This document shows, piece by piece, positions 23,057 through 32,382 of a stretch of DNA of 64,000 nucleotides. The notes beneath the pieces are model-generated. The model was not told the DNA's origin. It ran no database searches and saw nothing but the letters and a program-made list of their open reading frames with translations. How positions within the stretch are numbered: position 1 is the first letter of the stretch; the number at the start of each line of letters is the position of its first letter. Position numbers and translations under genes: made by a program. This DNA is from Peptococcaceae bacterium UBA5752 (lineage in GTDB: Bacteria > Bacillota > Dehalobacteriia > UBA4068): the NCBI GenBank assembly GCA_002419055.1, contig DIFI01000009.1, forward strand, positions 372,001 to 436,000, written 5' to 3'.

Positions 23057-23154
23057 ACGACATAGAAGATAAACTTGACATGATACTGACTATCTGCTGG
23101 GGCATGTTAGTAGCCTTTGGGCTGGGTATAGTGTTAATGGTGTTTAAGCTATGA
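23017..23154 (+). CDS. Short phage membrane protein
   Basis: A 45-residue protein (SERLNDIEDKLDMILTICWG plus MLVAFGLGIVLMVF) with a coiled N-terminus and one membrane helix. Its ATG lies at the right junction of the ABC-3C fragment, so the original gene may have lost its true start. It overlaps the next gene by 4 bp. Confidence 0.55.
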   Translation: MDNKSKPTTSERLNDIEDKLDMILTICWGMLVAFGLGIVLMVFKL

Positions 23155-23324
23155 AAGAGGAAAAAGACATTAGGACATTATGCGCTAATTGCGCCAGCGA
23201 TATGATTAGAACTGGCTTAAGGCTGACATGGACAGGCAATAAGTATCGGGACAGGTGCGACAAGTGCGGGCGCATGGGGAATGAATACATAGTGGAGAAG
23301 CCGGAAAAAGGAAGGGGAAAGTAA
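23151..23324 (+). CDS. Small zinc-finger phage protein
   Basis: A 57-residue protein with CANC and CDKC pairs (TLCANCASDM, RCDKCGRMGNEY) forming a zinc ribbon. Such proteins often accompany the HNH-terminase block. The function is unknown. Confidence 0.55.
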   Translation: MKEEKDIRTLCANCASDMIRTGLRLTWTGNKYRDRCDKCGRMGNEYIVEKPEKGRGK

Positions 23325-23327
23325 GCT

Positions 23328-23600
23328 ATGGCTAACGGTAAGATAGCATTTAAGTGTTTAGATTGCGGAATGATTAACGTGTTTCCTCAATGGCAACCAG
23401 ATGGGCATAACTGTATGTCATGCGGTGGAATACTTACGCCTATTGGCAGTGCGATGGTGTCAGTAGATAAAAAAAATGCAATAACGATTCAGGTTAAGGC
23501 AGAAGGGCTTGACGAGATTGAGTGTCAACTACGGCGCATACGTACGTCTATTGAAGAGGTTGAAGATAAATCGAAACGCATTGCAAGTATGATGCGATGA
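23328..23600 (+). CDS. Zinc-ribbon phage protein with helical tail
   Basis: A 90-residue protein with an N-terminal zinc ribbon (CLDCGMINVFP, CMSCGG) and a helical tail (LDEIECQLRRIRTSIEEVED). GGAAGGGGAAAG precedes the ATG. It may help packaging or HNH function, judged from position only. Confidence 0.55.
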   Translation: MANGKIAFKCLDCGMINVFPQWQPDGHNCMSCGGILTPIGSAMVSVDKKNAITIQVKAEGLDEIECQLRRIRTSIEEVEDKSKRIASMMR

Positions 23601-23706
23601 CAAATCTGCATGATTATACTTGATAATAATAATATATGCGCTAGAGTGCCGGAATTATCGGAGAAACACTTCTAAAGTGATATATTTATGCAAAAGGTGT
23701 AATGAT

Positions 23707-24036
23707 ATGGCGCAAAGGTTCAGTAAACCTCTGTATAATAGCAAAGAGTGGCGCAAGATAAGAGAGTATACACTTAAGCGCGATAGATACTTGTGTGTAA
23801 TATGTGGCGCTCCAGCGCAAGAGGTGCATCATGTTGAACGCCTAACGCCTGACAATATAAATGATATTAGTGTCGCGCTCAACAGCAACAACCTTGTTAG
23901 CCTGTGTAAGGATTGTCACTTTAAAGAGCATGAGAGGGAGAAGCTTGCCGGGCTTAAAGGGAAGAGTAATAAAGATACTTTGAACGCAGAATATATGTTT
24001 GACAAAAACGGACAAGTAGTTTTAGTGGAGGAGTAA
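23707..24036 (+). CDS. HNH endonuclease
   Basis: The 109-residue nuclease has CVICGAPAQEVHHVERLTP, then SLCKDCHFKEH: two CxxC zinc pairs around the HH catalytic block. Such HNH proteins sit directly before terminase in HK97-type cos phages and are needed with the terminase for genome cutting. The start at 23707 has AAAAGGTG upstream; the longer frame starts in spacer. Confidence 0.9.
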   Translation: MAQRFSKPLYNSKEWRKIREYTLKRDRYLCVICGAPAQEVHHVERLTPDNINDISVALNSNNLVSLCKDCHFKEHEREKLAGLKGKSNKDTLNAEYMFDKNGQVVLVEE

Positions 24037-24156
24037 TACCCCCCCCTGTTTTATTTTAATGCAATACCAGCTAAAGACCGTTGGAGTGCTCTTTTCTGTT
24101 ACTGACTGATACATGCGTAACCCCCTACCAAAACCCCTACTAAACGAGGTGATTAT

Positions 24157-24519
24157 ATGAAACAAAAAACTAAAGATACAAGGATTAAGGCGGAGGATGA
24201 AAGACTTCGCGCATTATATAAGGATTTGCCCGTAGATACATTAGCATTATACGATGGACTGATTCGGAGAGCTGCTTACATGCGGATAACGCTTGAAGAT
24301 TACGAGGCTGACCTCGATACAAGGGGATATGTTGAGCAATTCAGCCAATCCGAGAAGCTTGAGCCATATGAACGCGAACGGCCTGTTGCTAGATTATATA
24401 ATACTATGAATAAGAATTATCAGAGCATCATCAAACAGCTTGCCGATGCGTTGCCGGAAGCTGTCAGCGAGGATATTGCTAACGATATTATGCGGTTTGC
24501 TGTCGGTGGAAGAAAATGA
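24157..24519 (+). CDS. terS: Terminase small subunit (P27-like)
   Basis: The 120-residue helical protein (LYDGLIRRAAYMRITLEDYE, TMNKNYQSIIKQLADALPEA) lies directly before the large subunit with a 4-bp overlap and after an HNH gene, the usual HK97-type order. It should recognise the packaging site. The 120-bp spacer 24037-24156 in front has a run of eight C and is a candidate cos region. Confidence 0.75.
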   Translation: MKQKTKDTRIKAEDERLRALYKDLPVDTLALYDGLIRRAAYMRITLEDYEADLDTRGYVEQFSQSEKLEPYERERPVARLYNTMNKNYQSIIKQLADALPEAVSEDIANDIMRFAVGGRK

Positions 24520-26186
24520 ATTGGCCACGAGAATATTTAGCTGCTATTAACGGCGGCGATGAGGTTGTATCAAACAAAGTCAAAATAGTATACCAAAGGG
24601 AGGTTAAATGGATGGATAATCCACTTGATAACTTTCCTTTTTATTTCGACGAAGAAGCAGGACAAAGGCCGATTGATTTTATTGAAAAATATTGCAAACA
24701 TTCAAAGGGTAAATGGGGTAAAAAACCAATAAAGCTTGAGCTATTCCAAAAAGCTAAAATGCAGTTGATATTTGGTTGGTTGGAAAAGGAAACTAATAAC
24801 CGCCGTATTCGCGAGGTAGCCGATATACGAGGGCGTAAATGTGGCAAAACAACCGAGACGGCTGGAATTGGTTGGTATATGCTTATCGCCGATGCCGAAA
24901 GCGGAGCTGAGATATATTGCGTAGCTAATAAAAAAGATCAGGCGGCACTTGTATTCAACGAGGCCGTAAATATGCGGTCACAATCTCCGGCGCTAAGGTC
25001 AATCACTAAAAAAAGGCAATCTGATATATATTTTCCTGCTATGTTTTCTTTCATGAAAGCGCTTGCCGCCGATACATCTACAATGGATGGTTTAAACGCT
25101 CATTTTTTTTCACAGGATGAGCCGCACGAAGCAAAGACTCGAAAACTCTATGATGTAATGATTCAATCCCAACAAGCACGCGAGCAGCCATTGGCATGGA
25201 CAATTTCAACAAATGGATTTGTTCGAGAAATGTATTTTGATGATTTGTACGATTATTGTTCGCATGTTGCATTATGGGACGAAGGTTTTGAGGATTATCG
25301 GCTCTTACCGCTGATATACGAACTTGACAGCCGCGACGAGTGGACAAGGCCTGAATGTTGGGCTAAGGCTAATCCGGGTCTTGGCAAAATCAAGTCACTA
25401 GCCACGCTTGCCGAGAATGTGGAAAAGGCAAAGCGTGATCCTAAATTTCTGCCTACGGTGTTAACGAAGGATTTTAATATCCCCGAAAACACATCGGAGG
25501 CATGGCTCACATACGAAGCGGCGGTCAATGAAGCGGTAGTTGACATAGACTTCTTAAAAAAGTCTTATGCAATCGGCGGCTGCGACTTATCAGCTACAAC
25601 AGACTTAACTTGTGCAACATTACTGATTAAAAAGCCCAATGATGCGAATTTCTATGTGCTGCAAAAATACTTCTTGCCGCAATCCCGCGTTGACGATGTG
25701 GAGGCCAATAGCAAGCGCGAGGCACCATATAAATTATGGGCTGAACAAGACTGGCTGACTATCTGCGAAGGTGCTACAGTAGACTTTCACGCCGTATCGC
25801 AGTGGTTTGTGGATATGGTTAAAGAACACAACATCCGCCCATTATGGATAGGGTACGATGCTGCATTGTCCGGCTATTGGATTCCCGAAATGACGGAGTA
25901 TGGATTTGATATGGAGAGAATCAGACAGGGTCCATTTACCTGGACATACCCCATGAAGCAATTAGGAGGGCTGTTCGAGGAGCATAAGATTATTTATCAA
26001 AACAATCCGATGCTTCGCTGGTGCGTACTTAATACAGGAGTTAAAACCACCAATAAGGATGGCATAAACTCAATACAGCCTGTTAAAACAAGCGCGACAA
26101 AAAGGATTGATGGGTTGGTTTCTTTACTTAACGCATTTACTTGTTATTTAAACCACGAAGATGAATATCTACGCTATGTGAGGTGA
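24516..26186 (+). CDS. terL: Terminase large subunit
   Basis: The 556-residue packaging motor has Walker A RGRKCGKTT (105-113), Walker B AHFFSQDEPHE (about 194-204), coupling motif TISTNGF, and the C-terminal RNase H-like nuclease starting GGCDLSATTDLTCA. It is the HK97/P27-linked type of large terminase, usual length. It translocates DNA into proheads and cuts it. Confidence 0.95.
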   Translation: MNWPREYLAAINGGDEVVSNKVKIVYQREVKWMDNPLDNFPFYFDEEAGQRPIDFIEKYCKHSKGKWGKKPIKLELFQKAKMQLIFGWLEKETNNRRIREVADIRGRKCGKTTETAGIGWYMLIADAESGAEIYCVANKKDQAALVFNEAVNMRSQSPALRSITKKRQSDIYFPAMFSFMKALAADTSTMDGLNAHFFSQDEPHEAKTRKLYDVMIQSQQAREQPLAWTISTNGFVREMYFDDLYDYCSHVALWDEGFEDYRLLPLIYELDSRDEWTRPECWAKANPGLGKIKSLATLAENVEKAKRDPKFLPTVLTKDFNIPENTSEAWLTYEAAVNEAVVDIDFLKKSYAIGGCDLSATTDLTCATLLIKKPNDANFYVLQKYFLPQSRVDDVEANSKREAPYKLWAEQDWLTICEGATVDFHAVSQWFVDMVKEHNIRPLWIGYDAALSGYWIPEMTEYGFDMERIRQGPFTWTYPMKQLGGLFEEHKIIYQNNPMLRWCVLNTGVKTTNKDGINSIQPVKTSATKRIDGLVSLLNAFTCYLNHEDEYLRYVR

Positions 26187-26190
26187 TTAA

Positions 26191-27387
26191 ATGGGATTAT
26201 TCAGTAAGTTGTTTGGATTTATCAAAGTTCGCTATGTGTATAGCGGCGCTACGGCGCGGTCTGCTCCATTTAGCAAGGAAGCATACGAACAGGAAACAGT
26301 TCGGGCAGTAATCGACTGCATAGCAACACATACGGCAAAAGCCGAGGCGATGCACGTTACACTTGGAAAAGATGGGCGAGTAAAAGAAATCAAACGCAAT
26401 AGCCCTTATGTTAAACTGCTTAACCAACAGCCTAACCCGCTAATGACGGGATTTGACCTAAAGTATAAGCTCATTACCCAGCTAGAAAATAATACTACTG
26501 CAATGTGTTATGTCAAGTGGGATGGTTTGCGCCCGGAAATGATGATACCGATTGCTTATAGCGATTTCGAGATCATGCCCATTGATGGCGGCGGCCATGC
26601 GGTGCAATTTATTGACCAGGACGGGATGCAAAGAGCGTTAAATATTGAGGACGTTATAATCCTGCGGAAGTTTTTTAACTCCCGCGATGTTGCGGGGGAC
26701 GGAAACGAACCCATATATGATTCCCTTGATATGATTAAGGCGGCAAATGAAAGTTTGTTAGATGCTGTTTCGGTGTCAAATAAAGTCAGGGGATTGCTGA
26801 AACAGAAAAAGGCCATGCTCGACAGCGACGATGTAAAAAAATCAACTGCCGAATTTGCCGAGCGGTTTGCCCATGCAGCAGAGCATGGCGGCATTGTTGG
26901 CGTTGATAGCATGGAAGATTATACCCCATTACAGGTGCAGGCGTGGAGTGCAAACGCATCTCAAACTAAGGATATTCGGGACAATATTTTGCGCTATTGG
27001 AGAATGTCAAACGCTATTCTAATGTCTGATTATACCGAGGCGCAATGGCAGGCGTTCTATGAATCAGTTATAGAGCCGCGATTAATTCAAATGGGACAAG
27101 CTTTCACAAATGCTTGCTTCACACAAAGAGAAAAGGACGCAGGCAACAGGATTATATTTAATACTTCAGTTTTAATGAACACCTCTATTCAGACGAAAAC
27201 TAATCTCATAACTGTATCAAAAGAAATAGGTTTATTTACCAAAAATCAGATGCTTGAGATGTTTGGATATGCTCCGGTTGAGGGCGGGGACGAGGCGCAG
27301 GTTAGCTTAAACTATGTCAAGGCTACCGACCAATCAAAATATCAAACAGGGGAAGATGAACAGGAGGTTGACGATGGACAGAACTAA
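26191..27387 (+). CDS. Portal protein (HK97 family)
   Basis: The 398-residue protein has typical portal features: RAVIDCIATHTAKAEAMHVT near the N-terminus, a central stem-like region (VSNKVRGLLKQKKAM), and YWRMSNAILMSDYTEAQWQAF near the end, where phage portals meet the clip domain. It forms the dodecameric DNA channel. Its end overlaps the protease gene by 14 bp. Confidence 0.93.
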   Translation: MGLFSKLFGFIKVRYVYSGATARSAPFSKEAYEQETVRAVIDCIATHTAKAEAMHVTLGKDGRVKEIKRNSPYVKLLNQQPNPLMTGFDLKYKLITQLENNTTAMCYVKWDGLRPEMMIPIAYSDFEIMPIDGGGHAVQFIDQDGMQRALNIEDVIILRKFFNSRDVAGDGNEPIYDSLDMIKAANESLLDAVSVSNKVRGLLKQKKAMLDSDDVKKSTAEFAERFAHAAEHGGIVGVDSMEDYTPLQVQAWSANASQTKDIRDNILRYWRMSNAILMSDYTEAQWQAFYESVIEPRLIQMGQAFTNACFTQREKDAGNRIIFNTSVLMNTSIQTKTNLITVSKEIGLFTKNQMLEMFGYAPVEGGDEAQVSLNYVKATDQSKYQTGEDEQEVDDGQN

Positions 27388-27979
27388 CTTAATAGAGCGG
27401 AGATTTGATTTTCAGATCAGATCAGAGTTGGTCGAAGGGCAGGAGCCGCAATTATGGGTTGAAGGTCATGCGGCAAGATTCAACTCACCAACAGTATTGT
27501 TTGAGATAGACGGAATGGAATACAAAGAACAAATAGCAAATGACGCTTTCACCGATTGCAAGATGGAGGACGTCCTTTTTAATTACAATCATTCCGGTAA
27601 AGTAGTGGCTCGAACAAGAAATAAAACACTTCAACTGGCTGTCGATAACGACGGCCTTTTTGTTAGGGCAAGATTGGACGGCACAGAAGAAGGTCGCAAG
27701 CTCTATGACGAGATTTCAAAGGGTTACATAGACCGCATGAGTTTTCGATTCACTATTGGGCAGGAAGCATATGACTTTGAAAACCGTATGTGGACTGTTT
27801 TAAGGGTAAAGCGTTTATACGACGTTAGCGCGGTTGATATACCCGCGTATGACGATACATCAATCGAAGCGCGCAAGGCTGATGCGGAGGCGGTAGCTCG
27901 GCAACATCAGCAAAAGGTGGATACCGAACTTGCAAGGCAGAGATTGGCACTCAAACTAAAATTAAACGGAGGGAAATAA
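27374..27979 (+). CDS. Prohead protease (HK97 family, U35)
   Basis: The 201-residue serine protease has the catalytic His in NYNHSGKVVAR, Ser in DRMSFRF and the conserved VDIPAYDDTSI. It matures the capsid by cutting the delta domain. The ATG at 27374 has CAGGAGG upstream and overlaps the portal gene; the longer frame runs inside the portal. Confidence 0.95.
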   Translation: MDRTNLIERRFDFQIRSELVEGQEPQLWVEGHAARFNSPTVLFEIDGMEYKEQIANDAFTDCKMEDVLFNYNHSGKVVARTRNKTLQLAVDNDGLFVRARLDGTEEGRKLYDEISKGYIDRMSFRFTIGQEAYDFENRMWTVLRVKRLYDVSAVDIPAYDDTSIEARKADAEAVARQHQQKVDTELARQRLALKLKLNGGK

Positions 27980-27982
27980 ACA

Positions 27983-29098
27983 ATGGAAAAGAGATTACAA
28001 GAAATTATCGCTCGCAGAGCTGGGATCAAAAATGAGTTAGCCGGAGCAGATGAAAAAAGATTAGCAGAACTTAACGCAGAGGTTGACGGGCTTGATAAAG
28101 AAGAAGCACAAGTCAGATCAAAAATGGATTTAGCCGGGAAGCTTGGCACTCCTGAGCCAAAGCCGCAAAGCAGAAAAGATGAAAGCGAAGCCGAAAAGCG
28201 CGGCAAGGCGTTACTTGAGAAACGCTCCGTAACCATTGCCTCTACTGGTGTTATTATTCCCGCATATCAAGCCTCAGACATTAAACCTACCTTTAACGAG
28301 GTTTCCAGTCTGCTTGACAATGTCAACATTAAACAATTTACAGGCGGCGAGAGTTTTAAACAGCCTTATTCCACCGGATACGGCGAGGGTGAATATGCTA
28401 CTGAAAACGACAGCACGTTGACCGATGCTGACGCTACTTTCGGGTATGCGGAAGTTACTAAAACTAAGATCGTTGCTTACACGGAAGATTCCGAAGAACT
28501 CATCAAACTTCCTGCTGCTAATTTTGACGCAGAAGTTGTCAAAGGTATCTCCATTGCAGAACGCAAAAAAATCACCAAAGAAATCCTTATTGGTGATGGC
28601 GCAAGCGGTCACTTTGTAGGCATCTTTGACGATGGCGCTACCGCTATTGATGCGGCTACCGATATTGACTTTGCCGAGATTGACGAGAACACTCTTGATG
28701 AAATAATCTACTCCTTTGGCGGCAATGAAGATGTCGAAGACCTTGCTGTTTTAATATTAAACAAAGTTGATCTTAAGGCCTTTGCACAGCTCCGCGATGC
28801 TAATGGTCAAAAGATTTACGACGTAAAGCCAAAAGGAAACTTTGGCACTATTGATGGGGTTCCTTATATCATTAATTCCAACTGCAAAGCCATTTCCGCT
28901 GCAGCTACAACTTCTGGTCAGTACGCTATGGCTTATGGTCCGCTTTCCAATTATACGATGGGTATATTCTCCGACCTTGAAGTATCTCGCTCCACTGACT
29001 ATAAATTCAAAGAGGGCATGATTGCTCATCGCGGCGTTATATTCGCCGGCGGTAATGTCACTGCTAAAAACGGTTTCCTTAGAGTTAAAAAGGCCTAA
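27983..29098 (+). CDS. Major capsid protein (HK97 fold)
   Basis: The 371-residue protein has an N-terminal coiled delta domain (about 1-75; KRLAELNAEVDGLDKEEAQV) followed by the HK97 core (TSTGVIIPAYQ, FKQPYSTGYGEGEYATE, IYDVKPKGNFGTIDGVPYI). The protease would remove the delta domain near residue 75-85. It is the main shell subunit. Confidence 0.93.
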   Translation: MEKRLQEIIARRAGIKNELAGADEKRLAELNAEVDGLDKEEAQVRSKMDLAGKLGTPEPKPQSRKDESEAEKRGKALLEKRSVTIASTGVIIPAYQASDIKPTFNEVSSLLDNVNIKQFTGGESFKQPYSTGYGEGEYATENDSTLTDADATFGYAEVTKTKIVAYTEDSEELIKLPAANFDAEVVKGISIAERKKITKEILIGDGASGHFVGIFDDGATAIDAATDIDFAEIDENTLDEIIYSFGGNEDVEDLAVLILNKVDLKAFAQLRDANGQKIYDVKPKGNFGTIDGVPYIINSNCKAISAAATTSGQYAMAYGPLSNYTMGIFSDLEVSRSTDYKFKEGMIAHRGVIFAGGNVTAKNGFLRVKKA

Positions 29099-29152
29099 GT
29101 AAACGATAACAGGGCGCCTAACTAAGCGCCCTTAAAAAATGGAGGTAATAAT

Positions 29153-30088
29153 ATGGCAAGAGTAGGATTTAACCCCAAAATTGGCACAATTAAAACCGAT
29201 GCCAATACCACTATAGATCGTGGATTTATAGCGCATTACAATGTTCCGGCTGCATCTGCATCTGCTGAATCAGATACGGCGGTTATGGCTTTAACCGCAC
29301 TGGGAGCGGAAGCCGCATCTGTAACAACTGGCTTCACTGATCCCGCCGTTCCTAGAAATGTCAAGGTTGACGGCTCTGCGGCAAACATAACCGGCAATGT
29401 CAAAGTGTACGGCACTAATTTTGCGGGAGAGGCGATAAATGAAACCATCGCGCTTGACGGCACGACCGCTAAACCCGGAAACCTGGCTTTCAAATCTATC
29501 ACCAAGGTTGACCTTCCCGCTCGCACTAACGCGCCCGCAAAGCAGAAAGCAACCGTTGAGGTCACGCAGGGCGCCCAGGCGGCAGGCTCAACGGTGTTTA
29601 CATTCTTATCTGAGCAGACCGGCGATGCTTTTGACGTTACGGTTTCGTTCCTTGTTGGCGATGACACACCCACGGAAGCCGCAGTAAAGCTCGCTGCGGG
29701 GCTTAACGCGAACGCGACTTTTACTGCTAAATGGCTGGCTGCAGCCGCAACCGTGAATGTCACTATTGAATCTAAAGCATATGCCGCACAGGACGCGGCT
29801 ATTAACCTTACAGTCAAGACCGCTGGTGACTCTGCAATAACTCTCGGATCAATCGCGGTTGATACAGTTTCCGGTGTCGCGGAAGATAAGGTCTCTGTTG
29901 GTATAGGCAAGAAATTCGGCATCCCTTACATGCTTTCTGCTGACGAGCTTGTTGTTGTCAAACTGTTTGATAACGCGGCAGACACTGGAACCGTTACGCC
30001 GGACGCTGACGAGATTGAAAAGAATGTCATCGCCTTGAACGGCACGCCGGACGGATTGAAGCCCATCGACCTGTATATTATTGTATAA
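29153..30088 (+). CDS. Capsid-associated structural protein (decoration or Ig-like head protein)
   Basis: A 311-residue Ala/Thr/Val-rich protein, beta in character with repeated short strands (NVKVYGTNFAGEAINETI). It lies where head decoration proteins are found, between capsid and connector. It has higher GC and GCx-rich codons compared with neighbours, and therefore a long antisense frame. Homology cannot be decided by eye. Confidence 0.6.
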   Translation: MARVGFNPKIGTIKTDANTTIDRGFIAHYNVPAASASAESDTAVMALTALGAEAASVTTGFTDPAVPRNVKVDGSAANITGNVKVYGTNFAGEAINETIALDGTTAKPGNLAFKSITKVDLPARTNAPAKQKATVEVTQGAQAAGSTVFTFLSEQTGDAFDVTVSFLVGDDTPTEAAVKLAAGLNANATFTAKWLAAAATVNVTIESKAYAAQDAAINLTVKTAGDSAITLGSIAVDTVSGVAEDKVSVGIGKKFGIPYMLSADELVVVKLFDNAADTGTVTPDADEIEKNVIALNGTPDGLKPIDLYIIV

Positions 30089-30130
30089 GACTGGGGGCTT
30101 CGGCCCCCTTTCTTTTAAGGAGCTGATTAC

Positions 30131-30433
30131 ATGACTGAATTAACAACTTTAGAAAAAGTAAAGTTGGCATTAAGGATTAGTCATACTAAGCTTGATACCG
30201 ATTTACAGGATACAATTAATACGGCTAAAAAGGAAATGGAACGGGCGGGTATTCTTTCAACGGCTATTGTTGAAACAGATAATCTTGTCTTAGAAGCAAT
30301 CAAAACCTATTGCAAATACTCTTTTGCATCAGATGAAAAAATAAGAGAAGGGTATTTTATGAGTTGGGAATATCAACTTGATTGTTTGAGAAAATCAGAG
30401 AATTATGGCTATGTTGTTGAGGAGGAGGTTTAA
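30131..30433 (+). CDS. Head-tail connector (gp6-like adaptor)
   Basis: The 100-residue helical protein (TLEKVKLALRISHTKLDTDL, EAIKTYCKYSFA) matches the gp6-like adaptor family that binds under the portal. It is followed directly by the head closure protein. AAGGAGCTG precedes the ATG. Confidence 0.85.
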   Translation: MTELTTLEKVKLALRISHTKLDTDLQDTINTAKKEMERAGILSTAIVETDNLVLEAIKTYCKYSFASDEKIREGYFMSWEYQLDCLRKSENYGYVVEEEV

Positions 30434-30723
30434 TGTATAACGATGTAATTACATTATTAGCGACCACTAATACGACTAATAGCATAGGCGATCAGGTAGA
30501 GAGTCCGACTCGAACCGATGTATTTGCGGAGGTGCGTAGTATCGGCATGAAAGAGAAATATGAGGCTTTAGCGGTGGGGCTTGAGCCGGAATTAACCTTT
30601 GTTATTGCTGATTATTACGACTATGACAATCAGCAATACATAGAGTATGAATCGGTAATATACAAGGTGCTGCGAACATACCGCAAAGCTACAAATGAGC
30701 TTGAAATAGTTGTAACGAGGTGA
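30433..30723 (+). CDS. Head closure protein (gp16-like)
   Basis: A 96-residue beta-rich protein (TRTDVFAEVRSIGMKEKYEA, YIEYESVIYKVLRTYR), typical of SPP1 gp16-type head-tail joining proteins. Its ATG overlaps the preceding stop. Confidence 0.8.
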   Translation: MYNDVITLLATTNTTNSIGDQVESPTRTDVFAEVRSIGMKEKYEALAVGLEPELTFVIADYYDYDNQQYIEYESVIYKVLRTYRKATNELEIVVTR

Positions 30724-30727
30724 TTGT

Positions 30728-31156
30728 ATGCCAATGCCAAAAAGCGTAACGAAGTTCAGCAAAAATGGTGTAACATTCACATCGAGCGTTGATCGCGTCA
30801 ACTATACGCTTGGGGAATTAACAAGAGCAGCTCTAAAAGATGTTGGCAAGTATGTTTGTCGCGAAACACGGAAAAAAATTAGGCGTAGGACTGGTAGGGT
30901 TGCGAAAAATACGCAGTATTGGGTGCGCAGAAAAGAAACTGATTTACAGGTGGGGTTTAAACCAGGCGGCTTTTATGGCGGTTTTCAGGAGCTGGGTACA
31001 AAAAACATCCCAAAACAGGCGGCTCTATATAATTCCGTCGCCGAAAACATACCGATGATTATTAATATTGAGAGTCAATATCTATCTGCGCTAGAGAATG
31101 AAGCTCAAGCATTAACCATGATAGACGAGAGCGAGGAGGTGGGCGATGGTGAGTAA
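30728..31156 (+). CDS. HK97 gp10-family tail completion protein
   Basis: A 142-residue protein with basic N-terminal half (RETRKKIRRRTGRVAKNTQY) and the GFYGGFQELGTKNIPKQA motif, which marks the gp10 family. These proteins sit at the neck and help join head and tail. It overlaps the next gene by 11 bp. Confidence 0.85.
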   Translation: MPMPKSVTKFSKNGVTFTSSVDRVNYTLGELTRAALKDVGKYVCRETRKKIRRRTGRVAKNTQYWVRRKETDLQVGFKPGGFYGGFQELGTKNIPKQAALYNSVAENIPMIINIESQYLSALENEAQALTMIDESEEVGDGE

Positions 31157-31526
31157 AACAATTTCACTACGCACAGAATTGCAAATGCTATTTAAGACGC
31201 TGACAAACGGCGTATATTATGAGCAAGCTCCTGACGATGCCGCATATCCCTACCTTGTCTATGAGCTTAGCGAGCTATTTTCTAATGACGGTAAGACTGT
31301 TTTCCAACTTGAGGTTAATCTACTCGATTACGGCGAGGATTCTTTTGCTATTGAAACTCTTGCCGATGATATACAAACTGCTTTAAATAAGTACTACAGA
31401 ATTAGTGGGATCATTGAGTTTACAGTATATCTTGGCTTGAGACAAACAATTAAGGAAGAAGATAAAAAGATAATTAGGCGCAGGTTGCTATTTGAAATTC
31501 AATTACACGAACTGAAAGGGGAATAA
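31146..31526 (+). CDS. Tail terminator-like neck protein
   Basis: The 126-residue protein (YYEQAPDDAAYPYLVYELSE, VNLLDYGEDSFAIETLADDI) matches the tail terminator/joining protein type (gp11/gpU-like), found between gp10 and the major tail protein. It should cap the tail tube. Confidence 0.75.
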   Translation: MVSKTISLRTELQMLFKTLTNGVYYEQAPDDAAYPYLVYELSELFSNDGKTVFQLEVNLLDYGEDSFAIETLADDIQTALNKYYRISGIIEFTVYLGLRQTIKEEDKKIIRRRLLFEIQLHELKGE

Positions 31527-31529
31527 AAT

Positions 31530-32381
31530 ATGACCACTTATTCAGGATATACAAGCGCAACGGCAAAGAGTTTATTGCTTGATGCCGGAGCATTTTTTAA
31601 AAATTTTGGAGTAGGAGTAGACACTTTCGCGAGTGCCGTTACTGCTGGAAAATTACTCGGAGCTACAGCGGGTGGCGGCACATTCTCTGCCGTTCCTACT
31701 ATTCGCAAGATTGAGGTTGACGGCGTAAAGGGAGCCGCAAAAGGTTTGGAGTCTATTGATGAATGGGTAGTGACTATCACCTCCAATATTAAGGAAATTA
31801 AAAAGGAAACTTTACAGACCGCTCTTGCCTCCGGCACGATTGACACCTCTACTGATGCAAATTATGACATCATAACAGCTAATAATTATATAGCTCTGAC
31901 AGATTATATTGACAATATCACTTGGATAGGCAAGTTATCCGGCACTAATGATCCTGTTGTAATACAAATTTATAATGCGCTGGCTACTGGAGGCATAGCT
32001 CTGACTGTTGCCGATAAAGCAGAAGCGGCCTTGCCTGTCACCTTTACTGGTCATTATGACGATGCTGCTTTAGATACGCCGCCATTTAAAATCTATTATC
32101 CAAAAGCCATAGTTAATAGCGCAGTGGTTGATAGTGCCACTTTTAGCAAGGCATCACCGACTGACAGGGTGTTTACAATTACAACCTCAGGCTCTGCCGT
32201 TTGTGGTGGCGTAAGATTGGGAACTGCTTCCCTTGTGTCCTCTCAATTCACGCTTGGCTCTGGTGCGGTAACAATCGAAAAAGAATACCTTGGCACTTTA
32301 ACAAACGGTGCACAGGTATTTACCTTGTTAATGGACAAGGGCAATGATATTACCGCGCCGACAATTACGGTGGGTGCATAA
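31530..32381 (+). CDS. Major tail protein with C-terminal CBM_X2-like domain
   Basis: The 283-residue protein is a tail tube subunit in its first 190 residues (IEVDGVKGAAKGLESIDEW, YPKAIVNSAV). The C-terminal part (about 200-283) resembles a CBM_X2 domain (SGSAVCGGVRLG, TIEKEYLGTLTNGAQVFTLL). Extra Ig- or CBM-like domains on tail tubes are exposed and thought to help weak binding to cell surface glycans. A similar domain exists in the host SLH protein at the window start. Confidence 0.8.
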   Translation: MTTYSGYTSATAKSLLLDAGAFFKNFGVGVDTFASAVTAGKLLGATAGGGTFSAVPTIRKIEVDGVKGAAKGLESIDEWVVTITSNIKEIKKETLQTALASGTIDTSTDANYDIITANNYIALTDYIDNITWIGKLSGTNDPVVIQIYNALATGGIALTVADKAEAALPVTFTGHYDDAALDTPPFKIYYPKAIVNSAVVDSATFSKASPTDRVFTITTSGSAVCGGVRLGTASLVSSQFTLGSGAVTIEKEYLGTLTNGAQVFTLLMDKGNDITAPTITVGA

Positions 32382-32382
32382 C

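Noticed and set aside
29236..29922. Long antisense ORF opposite the capsid-associated gene
   Set aside because: It has no ribosome site and is explained by GC-rich codons of the sense gene.
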